Assembly (NCBI GenBank): GCA_938017515.1
Contig: CALIJJ010000076.1
Span: 1 to 40,907, forward strand
DNA: 40,907 nt
Direction of reading: 5' to 3'
From: an uncultured Pseudanabaenaceae cyanobacterium
Lineage (GTDB): Bacteria > Cyanobacteriota > Cyanobacteriia > PCC-9006 > JAAUQQ01
In this document: piece after piece, positions 16,497 through 24,683 of the stretch
Layout of the letters: each line of letters begins with the position of its first letter
How positions within the stretch are numbered: the stretch's first letter is position 1
Notes under the pieces: model-generated
Told to the model about the DNA's origin: nothing
Databases searched by the model: none
Seen by the model: only the letters and a program-made list of their open reading frames with translations
Position numbers and translations under genes: made by a program

Positions 16497-17926
16497 ATCA
16501 CACCAAACCTGGCATGAAACAGTGGGACAGACAGACTAGCCAAGGTAGGTAAGCTCATGGCCCACGAAATCAAGGCTCCAGGTAGAGCACGGATTTAGAG
16601 GCACACCAGAGAGAACAAAGAGGAACAAAACGGAGACGGCGGAGATATCCACCTAAGCCAATTAACGATTCAATTGAACTGACAAGAGAAGCAATAGGAT
16701 TTTAAAGTCGCCGAGGATCTTCAAACGTCACTAAAATCCTCAGATATTGGCCCATAAAACTGGCCGTTTGAGACTAAAACAGATGGCACTAATTTCGATG
16801 TAGATAGAATAGTAAAATGGCCCTCCCAATCCTGAGACTCATAACATCGAGGTGGAATAAAACGACTAAAACAGTGCTCTAGAAAAAAGAGACATCGCAC
16901 CAACACACCTCACATTCCCCAAGCCTCACTGCAATCAGGAGACAAGTTGAACACAAATGCTTCTGGCAACATAGACGTCAGACACGCTCTAGGGGAGTTT
17001 GTCTGACCCCAACACTTAGTTACCGTATCGTCGGCAATAGGCAAAGATCAAGCTGCTTCAAGCAACTTTCATAGGTGGATAAGGTATATTTCGGGACATC
17101 AACCCTGGATAGCTCACTGATTTAGCCCCAAAACACCTACATTTATTACAAAACATCGAGACCAGACGAGGAAAGTACGGGCTCTCTCTAAGCCCAGCGT
17201 TTTAGCGCAATCAACCTGCCTAAGGGGATTTCCGCAGTCTTCTATTTTCCTAGACGGACAAGAATAAAAGATGGGTATCTCGGAAGCAAAAATATGACTC
17301 AATGTATTCTGAAGCACTTGTAAAGTATCGTTCCAGACGGGACGGATAAACTTTTTGTGAAGAGCCGAGATATTTTCTCGGCGATCGCCTGCCAGCACGA
17401 CTCAAAAATTCCCAAATCCCCTCTAGATGGGACATTTTGGCTTCACCCTGATTTCAATCAATGCGTCTAGCAGTGGAAGTTCCATAAAATGGGACGGGAG
17501 AAAAGTGGAGAGAAAAAAACTGCGTGCCGTTTTCAGAGAAAAGACCCAAGTATGAATAAATACTCCTGACAACACATTTTCCAATCTCAGTTTGTGGGCA
17601 AATCAGTAGCGTATCTCTGCATACAAAACTCGATCCAAATTCCTCTAACCCAGAGAAAGACAAGGGTAACTCCGTAGCTCAAAGTATAAAAAGATAGTTA
17701 AATCTGTTTCTTGTCTATCATTTTTCATATAAAGCTCAGAAAATTCTTTGGCCCGAGAAAGTTTCATAAACTCTTCAGACGCTTCAAGGCTTTTTTACAA
17801 AGCAATCGTAATGAAACGCGGAATAATATGAGCTTTTGACAAAGCCTGCTCGAAATGGCCCCTGGATGTCTTTCTTTCGGCTAGGAAAAAATGGTGGAGG
17901 AGATGTCAAGCTACCCACACAGAAGG
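16497..17926. promoter_or_regulatory. 1.43-kb gene-free leader upstream of the synthase locus
   Basis: Between the dnaB stop and the first synthase gene there are about 1430 bases with lower GC than the flanking genes. The frames inside (60-94 codons) have no ribosome binding sites, no recognisable domains and overlap one another, so I call none of them a gene. Small inverted repeats are present, the best at 17364-17382; others are GAGGAT/ATCCTC near 16708-16740 and GGGCT/AGCCC near 17179-17196. The position suggests a long 5' leader or regulatory region for the synthase genes, possibly with unannotated small RNAs. I see no tRNA or known riboswitch pattern. Confidence 0.5.
17364..17382. promoter_or_regulatory. 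Perfect hairpin in the long leader
   Basis: GCCGAGA (17364-17370) and TCTCGGC (17376-17382) form a perfect 7-bp stem with a TATTT loop; the right arm runs into a GCGATCGC (HIP1) site. Its role is unknown. It could be a leader RNA structure or a terminator remnant. Confidence 0.4.
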
Positions 17927-20776
17927 CTAGGATGGATTGGGTGGCCCACCTGCTAAATTTCGAAATCGGGTAAATTGAGGCTCAAACAATAACTTGACGG
18001 TCCCCACCGGTCCATTACGATGCTTGGTGATAATGACCTCTGCGATACCACGATCCGGCGTATCAGGGTTATAGTACTCGTCCCGGTACAGCATGATAAT
18101 CAGGTCGGCATCCTGCTCAATGGAACCCGATTCACGCAAGTCTGACATCATTGGCCGCTTATTGGTCCGCGACTCAACCCCGCGACTGAGCTGGGACAAG
18201 GTCATGACAGGCACTTGAAGTTCTCGGGCCATCCCCTTGAGTGCTCGGGTAATCTTGGCCAATTCCTGCACCCGGTTGTCAGAATTTCCCTCCATCAGCT
18301 GCAAATAGTCAATCAGAATTAAACCCAGCTTGCCGCCATATTCCGCCTGCAAGCGTCGTGCCTTCGAGCGCATCTCGGTCACCGAAATATTCGGCGTATC
18401 GTCAATGTAGATGGGAAATTGGGAGAGCTGACTAATGGCATGGCCTAGAACCTCCCACTCTTCCTGACGAACCCGCCCAGCTCGCAGACGTCCGCTCTCA
18501 ATGCTGACCTCACTGGAAAGCATGCGATAGACCAGCTGCTCCTTGGACATCTCCAAGCTGAACACACAAACCGGTAAGCGATGGAGCGCCGCGATGTTGC
18601 GGGCCAGGTTGAGGACAAAACTGGTGTTGTGAACACAGATGTCGTTAGCAACGAAATTATGGCTAGGCATCGTAAGGTCGTAGACCTGCTGGTGTCCGAG
18701 GAATTCGATCGCCACAATTTCGTCCCAGTAAACCTCGCTGGTCGCCAGCGATCGCAGTCCCTCATGCTCTAACGCATTGGCCATCGCCAGCAGCCGATCC
18801 CGCGTTAAACGACGCTGCCCGACGTGAATGTTGCTGCTTCCCTTTAGTCCTGCACGCTTTGCCAGAGAGGCCCAGCTTTCTTCACCCTTAGCAATGGCCA
18901 GCATCTCCCAGACTTCAAGAGGAATGAGATCGCAGTTGGAATGATAGGCTTTGGTCGCGATCGCCTGCCGCACCCGCTCAACGGCTGCCTCTTTCCCAAA
19001 GATCCCGATCTCATCTACAAAGGTTTGCAGCGATCTGGCATCGCTAATGTCGAGCTGCCAGGCAGGACACCGGGTCTGCTGATACTTCACCTGCCGGGAG
19101 CGGAGCTTCGCGATGATGCCAAACCGCAGGAGCAAATGCTGGACCTGTCGCGCCAGCACTTCGTTGACGGTGCTGTAGGCAATCTGAGACTGCCCGCTGC
19201 TTAGGACGGTTGCCCAGCCATCCGTGGCAAAAAGACGGTTGAGAAATAGCGCAAGCTGAGGCCGAGGCAGACGAAAGACAGAGTCCGGTACGGCTTTATG
19301 GTGGGCATCTTTGCCCCACAGCCCCTGCTTGTCGAGCCAAGCCGTCAAGGCATTTTGACCAGAGCTGCGCAGGGCTTCAAAAGCATCAGGGGCGAGGGTC
19401 TCAGCCTCCATGTCTAGCACGTCGCAAAGTACTGTCAACGCCTTTCTGTCTGGAGCACAGCTTCCCTGATGCCACTGTGTGACCAAGCTGGGAGAGACCC
19501 GCACTTGAGTTGCGATCGCCCTTCCTGATAGCTCGCGGTGCTGTATCGCTTGCCTGAGACGAGTCCCAAACTGATGCCGCTGCTGAGCTGTCGCTTTGAC
19601 TGAAGTCGCGACCCTGAACGAAGGTGTACGAGCGTCTCCCGCAGGGGTGGCAAGCTTGATCTGAACCGCCGCAAATTGGCGGGCGGCTTCGGTAAACTCC
19701 GCCTGAATTTGGGGATTTTGATTCGTGAAGTGAGGAGAGCAACCGGTGAGTCCGCCATCGCCGATGAAATAGGCCAGTAGCTTAACCTGCTCGTCCGGTA
19801 GTTTGTCTTTGCCAAAGATGGGCAGCCGTCGAGGTACTGCAATTTGACTGCCGACCGAGAGTTCCGCCAGCGGCTGCCAGCCCTTGAGCGTGCGGAAGGG
19901 GTGCGTCAACGTGGTGGACAGTCGGCGTCCTAGACGCGTTGTGACGCGAAACGCTGGCTTAAGCCCGTCATTGATATAGGCCGAAGGCTGTGCCAGTTCA
20001 AATTGCCAGATTCGATCTAGCGTCGGAATTCTACGGCTCCGCTGCTCCTGACAGAGCGACTCGATCGTGGCGATCGACCCATCCTCTTGAACAATTTCTG
20101 CCTCAGCCGTAAGGCATTTGCCCATGGCTGGGCGCCCCGCGACAATGATCAGGTCTGAGCGCTGAAACCCCTGCGTCATCGCATCAAGGTCATAAAAGTT
20201 ACAGGGAATTCCCGCAACAGCCGTACCGAGGGAGCGGCTTTCAATTTCGTTGAAGGTTTTGGTCAGAACTTCAGCGGTGGGAGACAGACTCGACTGGGGT
20301 CGCTCCTGAGCGAGACTAAAAATTCGCTGCTCCGCCTTATCTAACATCTCATCCAGCGGCGTCGCCTTTTCGTAGCCCAACTGAATGATTTCGTTGCCCG
20401 CCTTAATTAACTGGCGGCGAAGATACTTATCGGTGACAAGATGGGCGTACTGATCAATATTCGCGGAGCTGATCAGCCGATCGACGAGCTGGGCAATACG
20501 GCTTTGGCCACCAATTTTGTCGAGCTTGTCATTATCAAGCAGCCAAGCAGTAATCGTCGTGAGGTCTGTGGGCTTACCTTGACCGTGAAGCAGCAGAGCA
20601 GTCCGATAAATTTCCTGGTGAGCACTGATGTAAAAGGCTTCGGGCTGAAGCGTATCTGCGACCCGTGTAATGGCCTCAGGATCTAGCAGAATACCTCCTA
20701 GAATGGCCTCTTCTGCGTCGATATTTTGGGGCGGAACGTTATCGCTCAGCGGCTTAAAACTTGGCTCCTGAATCAT
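17927..20776 (-). CDS. dnaB: Replicative DNA helicase DnaB with an in-frame intein
   Basis: The host protein is the hexameric replicative helicase. N-terminal domain: VPPQNIDAEEAILGG. RecA-like domain: Walker A GRPAMGK joined to T after splicing, LILIDYLQL as Walker B, then SQLSRGVE, RPMMSDLRESGSIEQDAD and ITKHRNGPVG. The full frame opens at 20821, but ATG 20776 is preferred because GGAGAGAGA lies just upstream and the protein then begins near the usual cyanobacterial start; spliced length would be about 452 aa. A 497-residue intein interrupts the Walker A lysine-threonine junction, so splicing is essential for ATP binding. The gene follows rplI, a common bacterial arrangement, but a strong terminator separates them, so dnaB probably has its own promoter near 20800-20850. 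Confidence 0.97.
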   Translation of the reverse strand: MIQEPSFKPLSDNVPPQNIDAEEAILGGILLDPEAITRVADTLQPEAFYISAHQEIYRTALLLHGQGKPTDLTTITAWLLDNDKLDKIGGQSRIAQLVDRLISSANIDQYAHLVTDKYLRRQLIKAGNEIIQLGYEKATPLDEMLDKAEQRIFSLAQERPQSSLSPTAEVLTKTFNEIESRSLGTAVAGIPCNFYDLDAMTQGFQRSDLIIVAGRPAMGKCLTAEAEIVQEDGSIATIESLCQEQRSRRIPTLDRIWQFELAQPSAYINDGLKPAFRVTTRLGRRLSTTLTHPFRTLKGWQPLAELSVGSQIAVPRRLPIFGKDKLPDEQVKLLAYFIGDGGLTGCSPHFTNQNPQIQAEFTEAARQFAAVQIKLATPAGDARTPSFRVATSVKATAQQRHQFGTRLRQAIQHRELSGRAIATQVRVSPSLVTQWHQGSCAPDRKALTVLCDVLDMEAETLAPDAFEALRSSGQNALTAWLDKQGLWGKDAHHKAVPDSVFRLPRPQLALFLNRLFATDGWATVLSSGQSQIAYSTVNEVLARQVQHLLLRFGIIAKLRSRQVKYQQTRCPAWQLDISDARSLQTFVDEIGIFGKEAAVERVRQAIATKAYHSNCDLIPLEVWEMLAIAKGEESWASLAKRAGLKGSSNIHVGQRRLTRDRLLAMANALEHEGLRSLATSEVYWDEIVAIEFLGHQQVYDLTMPSHNFVANDICVHNTSFVLNLARNIAALHRLPVCVFSLEMSKEQLVYRMLSSEVSIESGRLRAGRVRQEEWEVLGHAISQLSQFPIYIDDTPNISVTEMRSKARRLQAEYGGKLGLILIDYLQLMEGNSDNRVQELAKITRALKGMARELQVPVMTLSQLSRGVESRTNKRPMMSDLRESGSIEQDADLIIMLYRDEYYNPDTPDRGIAEVIITKHRNGPVGTVKLLFEPQFTRFRNLAGGPPNPS
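18626..20116 (-). mobile_element. DnaB intein (Walker A site) with LAGLIDADG endonuclease and helix-turn-helix
   Basis: The 497-residue element starts at Cys (codon 20116-20114) right after GRPAMGK and ends in VHN before T-S-F, restoring GKT. Splicing motifs are intact: N-terminal Cys, TLTH (block B) near 69-72, VYDLTM, HNFVAND and the terminal His-Asn; the +1 residue is Thr. The homing endonuclease has two dodecapeptide motifs, LLAYFIGDGG (113-122, Asp120) and LFLNRLFATDG (290-300, Asp299), both with the acidic residue kept. Between them, at about 183-245, lies an XRE-like helix-turn-helix with SGRAIATQVRVSPSLVTQWH. A second helical segment (about 400-450) precedes the C-terminal splicing block. 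This is the P-loop insertion site, distinct from the SIEQD site used by the Synechocystis DnaB intein. Full-length motifs suggest it is active for splicing and possibly homing. Confidence 0.93.
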
Positions 20777-20873
20777 CCCGTCTCTCTCCGCGATAGCTTG
20801 CGTCCACTCTATATAGTACATTTACACTAGATAGGATGGCAGCTCCCCATTCAATTTAGTGGACCACATAAAA

Positions 20874-20905
20874 TAATGGCCCCTTCCGCAGGGAAGGGGC
20901 CATTA
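20874..20905 (-). terminator. Intrinsic terminator after rplI
   Basis: A perfect 14-bp stem (20874-20887 with 20892-20905) closes a 4-base GCAG loop. On the minus strand the stem is followed by a T-rich run (TTTTATG). It lies about 110 bases downstream of the rplI stop and ends that transcript before dnaB. Confidence 0.88.
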
Positions 20906-21013
20906 CTGTAAGGATTGTTGACTTCAAGCCATCGAACTCAAACAGAGCCGAAGCTCAATAGAACTCAACGTCAGCAACCTTCAGGGGAGCCGCATCTCAA
21001 AGCACCAGAAGTG

Positions 21014-21472
21014 CTAGAGAGCAGCCACCTGGATATTGACATCTGCGGTGACCTCGGGGTGGAGCTTCACCTGAATGGTGTAGTTGCCAAGCTTACTGAT
21101 CTCAGGAACTTCGATATCGCGGCGATCGACCTCGATACTGGCGAGATCCTTAATCACATCAGCCACATCGGCGTTGGTCACGGTGCCAAAAATGGCCTCG
21201 TCTTCACCGAGCTGCTTCTTAATGGTGAAGCGACCAATGGTAGCGAGAGCAACCTTTTGCTTCTCCGCCGCTTCCTTCTCTGCTGCTAGGCGCTCTTGCT
21301 CCTTAGCACGACGAAACTCTACTTGCTTGAGTACGCCGGGGGTGGCGAAATCAGCCATTCCCTGGGGAAGCAAATAGTTGCGGGCATAGCCCGGTGCAAC
21401 CTCAACCAGGTCGCCATCACGACCGAGCTTACGAATATCTTGCGTCAAAACGACCTGGACGCGCTTTGCCAT
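21014..21472 (-). CDS. rplI: 50S ribosomal protein L9
   Basis: The 152-aa protein begins [13 protein letters not shown] at ATG 21472, with AGAGGAG 4-10 bases upstream; the longer frame to 21517 lacks support. It shows the L9 plan: N-terminal RNA-binding domain with [18 protein letters not shown], a long charged connecting helix rich in Glu/Lys/Ala (about 45-80), and a C-terminal domain with [12 protein letters not shown]9 binds 23S rRNA near the L1 stalk and helps frame maintenance. rplI upstream of dnaB is a conserved pairing, and the terminator between them shows separate transcripts here. Confidence 0.97.
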   Translation of the reverse strand: MAKRVQVVLTQDIRKLGRDGDLVEVAPGYARNYLLPQGMADFATPGVLKQVEFRRAKEQERLAAEKEAAEKQKVALATIGRFTIKKQLGEDEAIFGTVTNADVADVIKDLASIEVDRRDIEVPEISKLGNYTIQVKLHPEVTADVNIQVAAL

Positions 21473-21610
21473 GGCTCCTCTTTTGCAGCGTTGCTTGCTA
21501 TCATCTCCAAACACCACATCCTAGCGAATGAAAGTGACCGATTGCAAGTTTTTGCTCTCAATCCAGCCGAGGCTTAGATAACACCATCGCCCAATCAACC
21601 CTGGGGCAGC

Positions 21611-24601
21611 CTAGATCGATGACAGCTCCCCCGATGCCGCCAGTAATCCAGCGGGATCTCCAGCCAGAAGCGACGTGAGTTGTGTCAGCAAAATCTGGTT
21701 ACCCAGGGGCTTCGTGTAGTAGCCCGTTGCCCCAAGCTGCCGGGCTTTGGCCACATGGCGATCGCCTTGGCGAGAGGTCAGCAGCGCCACCGGCAGATGG
21801 AGCAGATTCGAGGTTTGACGAATGCGGCTCAATAGTTGGAATCCATCCAAACGGGGCATTTCAACATCAGAAATCACCACGTCGCATTGGAGTCCCCCGG
21901 CCAACTGCTCCCAGGCGTCTTGGCCATCTCGACATTGGACCACCTGATAGCCTTCCCGCTCCAGGGAACGCACCATCCACCGACGCACCGTGAGAGAGTC
22001 ATCCACCACAAGGGCTGTGGGAGCTGAGACTGCCTCGGGGGGGAACACCACCGCCTCAGGCCGTGGGTGATGGGAAGCATGGTGCTCCCCCCCCTGAGCC
22101 ACCGCCGAGGGATCAGTCTCTTGATCGGCCAGGAGCATTTCGGGACGAAGCACTGGCACCACCTCACCGGAGGCCAAAATGGTACAGCCCGAGAGGTAGG
22201 CAGGCAGCGGAACCCAACTTTCAAAGGTCTTGAGTACCAATTCTTGCTCGCAAAGCAGTTGATCCACCGCGATCGCCAGGGGCTGCCCTGCCCGCTCCAC
22301 CACAATGCCCACCCCTCCAGATGCCGCCGAAGTTTCCCAAGTTCCCCGCCCCAACTGCCAGGCCATCGGGCTTAAAGGCATCAGATGATCCAAGGCCACG
22401 AGGGGAATGGTTTGTCCTCGCCAGGAAAGACTGGGTGGCAACATTCGTGAATCAGCTCCTATCTCCCCCCCATTGCCCCCCTTCATTTCCTGAAGCAACA
22501 TCGAGGAAAGCGGCAGGAAATCTAAAATTTGAATCGAAGGAATGGCAGCCACCGCAGGCATCCCGCGAGGGCGACGACTCTGGCAGACCAGTAGCGGCAA
22601 AATATTGATGGAGCGGGGCATCTGAAGGGTAAAACAGGTACCTTTCCCCAGGGTCGTCGTCACCGTCACCGTGCCCCGTAGCTGGGCCACCTGGGCCTCG
22701 ACCGCATCCAAACCGACACCGCGCCCAGACAATTCCCCCGCCCGGGATGTCGTGGAAAAGCCAGACTTGAATAGACAGCTCAGCAAGACATCATCCGATG
22801 GACGTTCAGCCCCCACGAGCCCTGCCTGTTGCGCCTTGGCATAAACCCGATCCAAGTTAATGCCCCTGCCATCATCCTGAAGGTCGATCGCAATTTGTGT
22901 TCCCGTTTGGCGGGCCGATAGACGAATCGTTGCCAGGTCCGGCTTATCCTGGGCGGCACGCACCTCAGGCGCCTCAATGCCATGGTCAAAAGCATTGCGC
23001 AACAGATGCATCAGGGGATCATAGAGTTGATCCAGCACAGCCCGATCAACCAAAAGTTCTCCCCCGTCTATCGCCAACTCCACAGGTTTGCCAAACCGTT
23101 GGGAGAGATCCCACAGCGGCCGACGAAATCGCTCCGCCAGTATGGAAAAGGGTCGCATTCGAGTCGCACGTAGATCACTGCGGAGACCATTCATTTGCTC
23201 CTGCAACTGAAGCATCGCCTCCTCAGCTCCCTTAGAAAACAGTGTGATATCGTCGCTGCTTTCTTCGAGGCGGGTCAGCAACTCCTGGAAGTCCTGGAGC
23301 AGGCTATGGGTCTCGCTGAACTGATCCATTTCCAACGCATCAAATTCCAGAGACTCACCTCTCGCAGGCTCGCCGCGTAAGCCCTCAACACTCGTAGAAG
23401 GAGAAGAAGGGTGAGAAGCCGCAAGGGGAAGCAGTAACTGGTCATAGAGGGTTTGGAGTTGTTCCCGCACCTGATAGAACTGGCGCGATCGCCGTCGCAA
23501 GTCCCGATTAGACTGCCCCAAACGACGATGTTCCAGCTTGAGCGTTTCATAACTCACAAACATCTCCCCGAGGCGATCATTGAGGCGATTGAGGCAACGA
23601 ACGGGAACCCGTAGGGTAACGTCTTCGGCAGTAGGGAAGGTCGAGAAGGTCGCGGGCGCAAGGTTAGCAGACGCAAGGTTCGCGGGCACAGGGTTCGCGG
23701 GCACAGGGTTCGCGGGTGGGGAAAATGCAGATTGAGGTAAGGCCGGAGCTGAAGCCTTCCCCGCGGGTTCAGGGTTGGGCTCCGACACAGTCCTGCTCCC
23801 TTCCCCCGGCGTATTCCAAGACCAATCAAAGGTCTCCGGCACTTGATCCCGCAACACACAATCACAGGCATATTCCAAATAGCTCAATACAGTCTTAGAC
23901 TGCTGAACCGTGCAAGCGAGGGAAAACAACTGGGCTTGAACTTCAGCCACACAATGCTTCAACCAGCCGAGATTCAGGACCTCAGCCAGCATTTGGCTAC
24001 TTTCTGCGAGCGCTCCCAAAACCTCCGTCGGAGACTTGTGGGCCAAATCACCCTGGGCAATCTCCAATAGTTGACGAAAATCACTATCGAGAACCAGCTT
24101 CACTGGATCTACCCCCCCAGCAATCTCGATGGCATCCTGGCCAACGCCATCTTCAGTCGGTACCTGGGTATCCTGCAAAATCTGCTCTAGAACTTCAAGC
24201 AATTCCGAGGAGGGATCCGTGGCGGGAGTTGCTGCCGCAATCGCCAGCAATCGCCTTACTTCATCAATGCCCTGCAACAAAACAGTCTGGGCCTGGGGCA
24301 AATCCGGCACCCGTTGTTCTCGCACGGCGAGGAGCAAATCTTCCAGCCGGTGGGATAATCGGCTGAGCCCCATCAGCTGAGCTAAGCCTGCTCCCCCCTT
24401 CAGCGTATGGGCTGCCCGCAATAGGGCCTTCCAATCCTCAACGGTCCCGGACTGGCAAACTTGCAAAATCCCGGCTTCCAGCGCCTCAACATACTCCGGC
24501 GCATCTTCATAGATAAAACAATGGCGAACCTCTTGCTCAATCGCAGAGAGGGGCACTGGGTTGGTCGAGGAATGGGTCGAAGAGGGTTGAGAACTCAACA
24601 T
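21611..24601 (-). CDS. Hybrid CheA-type histidine kinase (PilL/HmpE-like) with C-terminal receiver
   Basis: The frame opens at TTG 24628, but ATG 24601 is the likelier start (996 aa). Domain order: Hpt phosphotransfer with RAAHTLKGGAG (His about 65), a degenerate second helical segment, a Pro/Ala linker made of short repeats, dimerisation/coiled region, HATPase with LMHLLRNAFDHGIE (N box), DDGRGIN (G1) and GRGVGLDAV (G2), a CheW-like domain, and a receiver with VVDDSLTVRR, phospho-acceptor Asp in VISDVEMP and the Lys in YTKPLG. CheA in this type of operon phosphorylates its own receiver and the two stand-alone regulators upstream to control type IV pili motility or phototaxis. It is the last gene of the operon, with an 82-base gap after the methyl-accepting gene that contains a tandem repeat. 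Whether it serves pili, phototaxis or hormogonia cannot be told from sequence. Confidence 0.93.
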   Translation of the reverse strand: MLSSQPSSTHSSTNPVPLSAIEQEVRHCFIYEDAPEYVEALEAGILQVCQSGTVEDWKALLRAAHTLKGGAGLAQLMGLSRLSHRLEDLLLAVREQRVPDLPQAQTVLLQGIDEVRRLLAIAAATPATDPSSELLEVLEQILQDTQVPTEDGVGQDAIEIAGGVDPVKLVLDSDFRQLLEIAQGDLAHKSPTEVLGALAESSQMLAEVLNLGWLKHCVAEVQAQLFSLACTVQQSKTVLSYLEYACDCVLRDQVPETFDWSWNTPGEGSRTVSEPNPEPAGKASAPALPQSAFSPPANPVPANPVPANLASANLAPATFSTFPTAEDVTLRVPVRCLNRLNDRLGEMFVSYETLKLEHRRLGQSNRDLRRRSRQFYQVREQLQTLYDQLLLPLAASHPSSPSTSVEGLRGEPARGESLEFDALEMDQFSETHSLLQDFQELLTRLEESSDDITLFSKGAEEAMLQLQEQMNGLRSDLRATRMRPFSILAERFRRPLWDLSQRFGKPVELAIDGGELLVDRAVLDQLYDPLMHLLRNAFDHGIEAPEVRAAQDKPDLATIRLSARQTGTQIAIDLQDDGRGINLDRVYAKAQQAGLVGAERPSDDVLLSCLFKSGFSTTSRAGELSGRGVGLDAVEAQVAQLRGTVTVTTTLGKGTCFTLQMPRSINILPLLVCQSRRPRGMPAVAAIPSIQILDFLPLSSMLLQEMKGGNGGEIGADSRMLPPSLSWRGQTIPLVALDHLMPLSPMAWQLGRGTWETSAASGGVGIVVERAGQPLAIAVDQLLCEQELVLKTFESWVPLPAYLSGCTILASGEVVPVLRPEMLLADQETDPSAVAQGGEHHASHHPRPEAVVFPPEAVSAPTALVVDDSLTVRRWMVRSLEREGYQVVQCRDGQDAWEQLAGGLQCDVVISDVEMPRLDGFQLLSRIRQTSNLLHLPVALLTSRQGDRHVAKARQLGATGYYTKPLGNQILLTQLTSLLAGDPAGLLAASGELSSI
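23648..23721 (-). repeat. 15-bp tandem units coding the CheA Pro/Ala linker
   Basis: Five units, two of them identical copies of GGTTCGCGGGCACAG (23677-23691 and 23692-23706), make an in-frame array. On the minus strand it encodes a repeated Asn-Pro-Val-Pro-Ala period between the Hpt and kinase parts. Confidence 0.8.
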
Positions 24602-24629
24602 GGGACAGCAGGAGGTGTGGAGAAGCAAG

Positions 24630-24668
24630 GATCAGGCAATCGAATCAGGCGATCGAATCAGGCGATCG
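24630..24668. repeat. Three 13-bp tandem repeats in the mcp-cheA gap
   Basis: Units GATCAGGCAATCG (24630-24642), AATCAGGCGATCG (24643-24655) and an identical third copy (24656-24668) stand head to tail, each carrying a GCGATCG-like core. They fill half of the short gap between the methyl-accepting gene and the CheA start. They may simply be slippage products of a HIP1-like sequence, or a binding array. Confidence 0.85.
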
Positions 24669-24683
24669 GTGGTGTGGCTTCCC

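Noticed and set aside
16721..17663. Four minus-strand open frames of 61-94 codons in the long leader (16721-16906, 17114-17398, 17250-17435, 17454-17663)
   Set aside because: They overlap or adjoin in different frames, lack ribosome binding sites, have Cys/Trp/Phe-rich random-looking composition and match nothing I recognise.
20777..20821. DnaB start at ATG 20821
   Set aside because: The 15 extra residues are atypical for DnaB and the ribosome binding site GGAGAG lies ahead of ATG 20776 instead.
21473..21517. Longer start of ribosomal protein L9 at 21517
   Set aside because: L9 begins [16 protein letters not shown] precedes ATG 21472.
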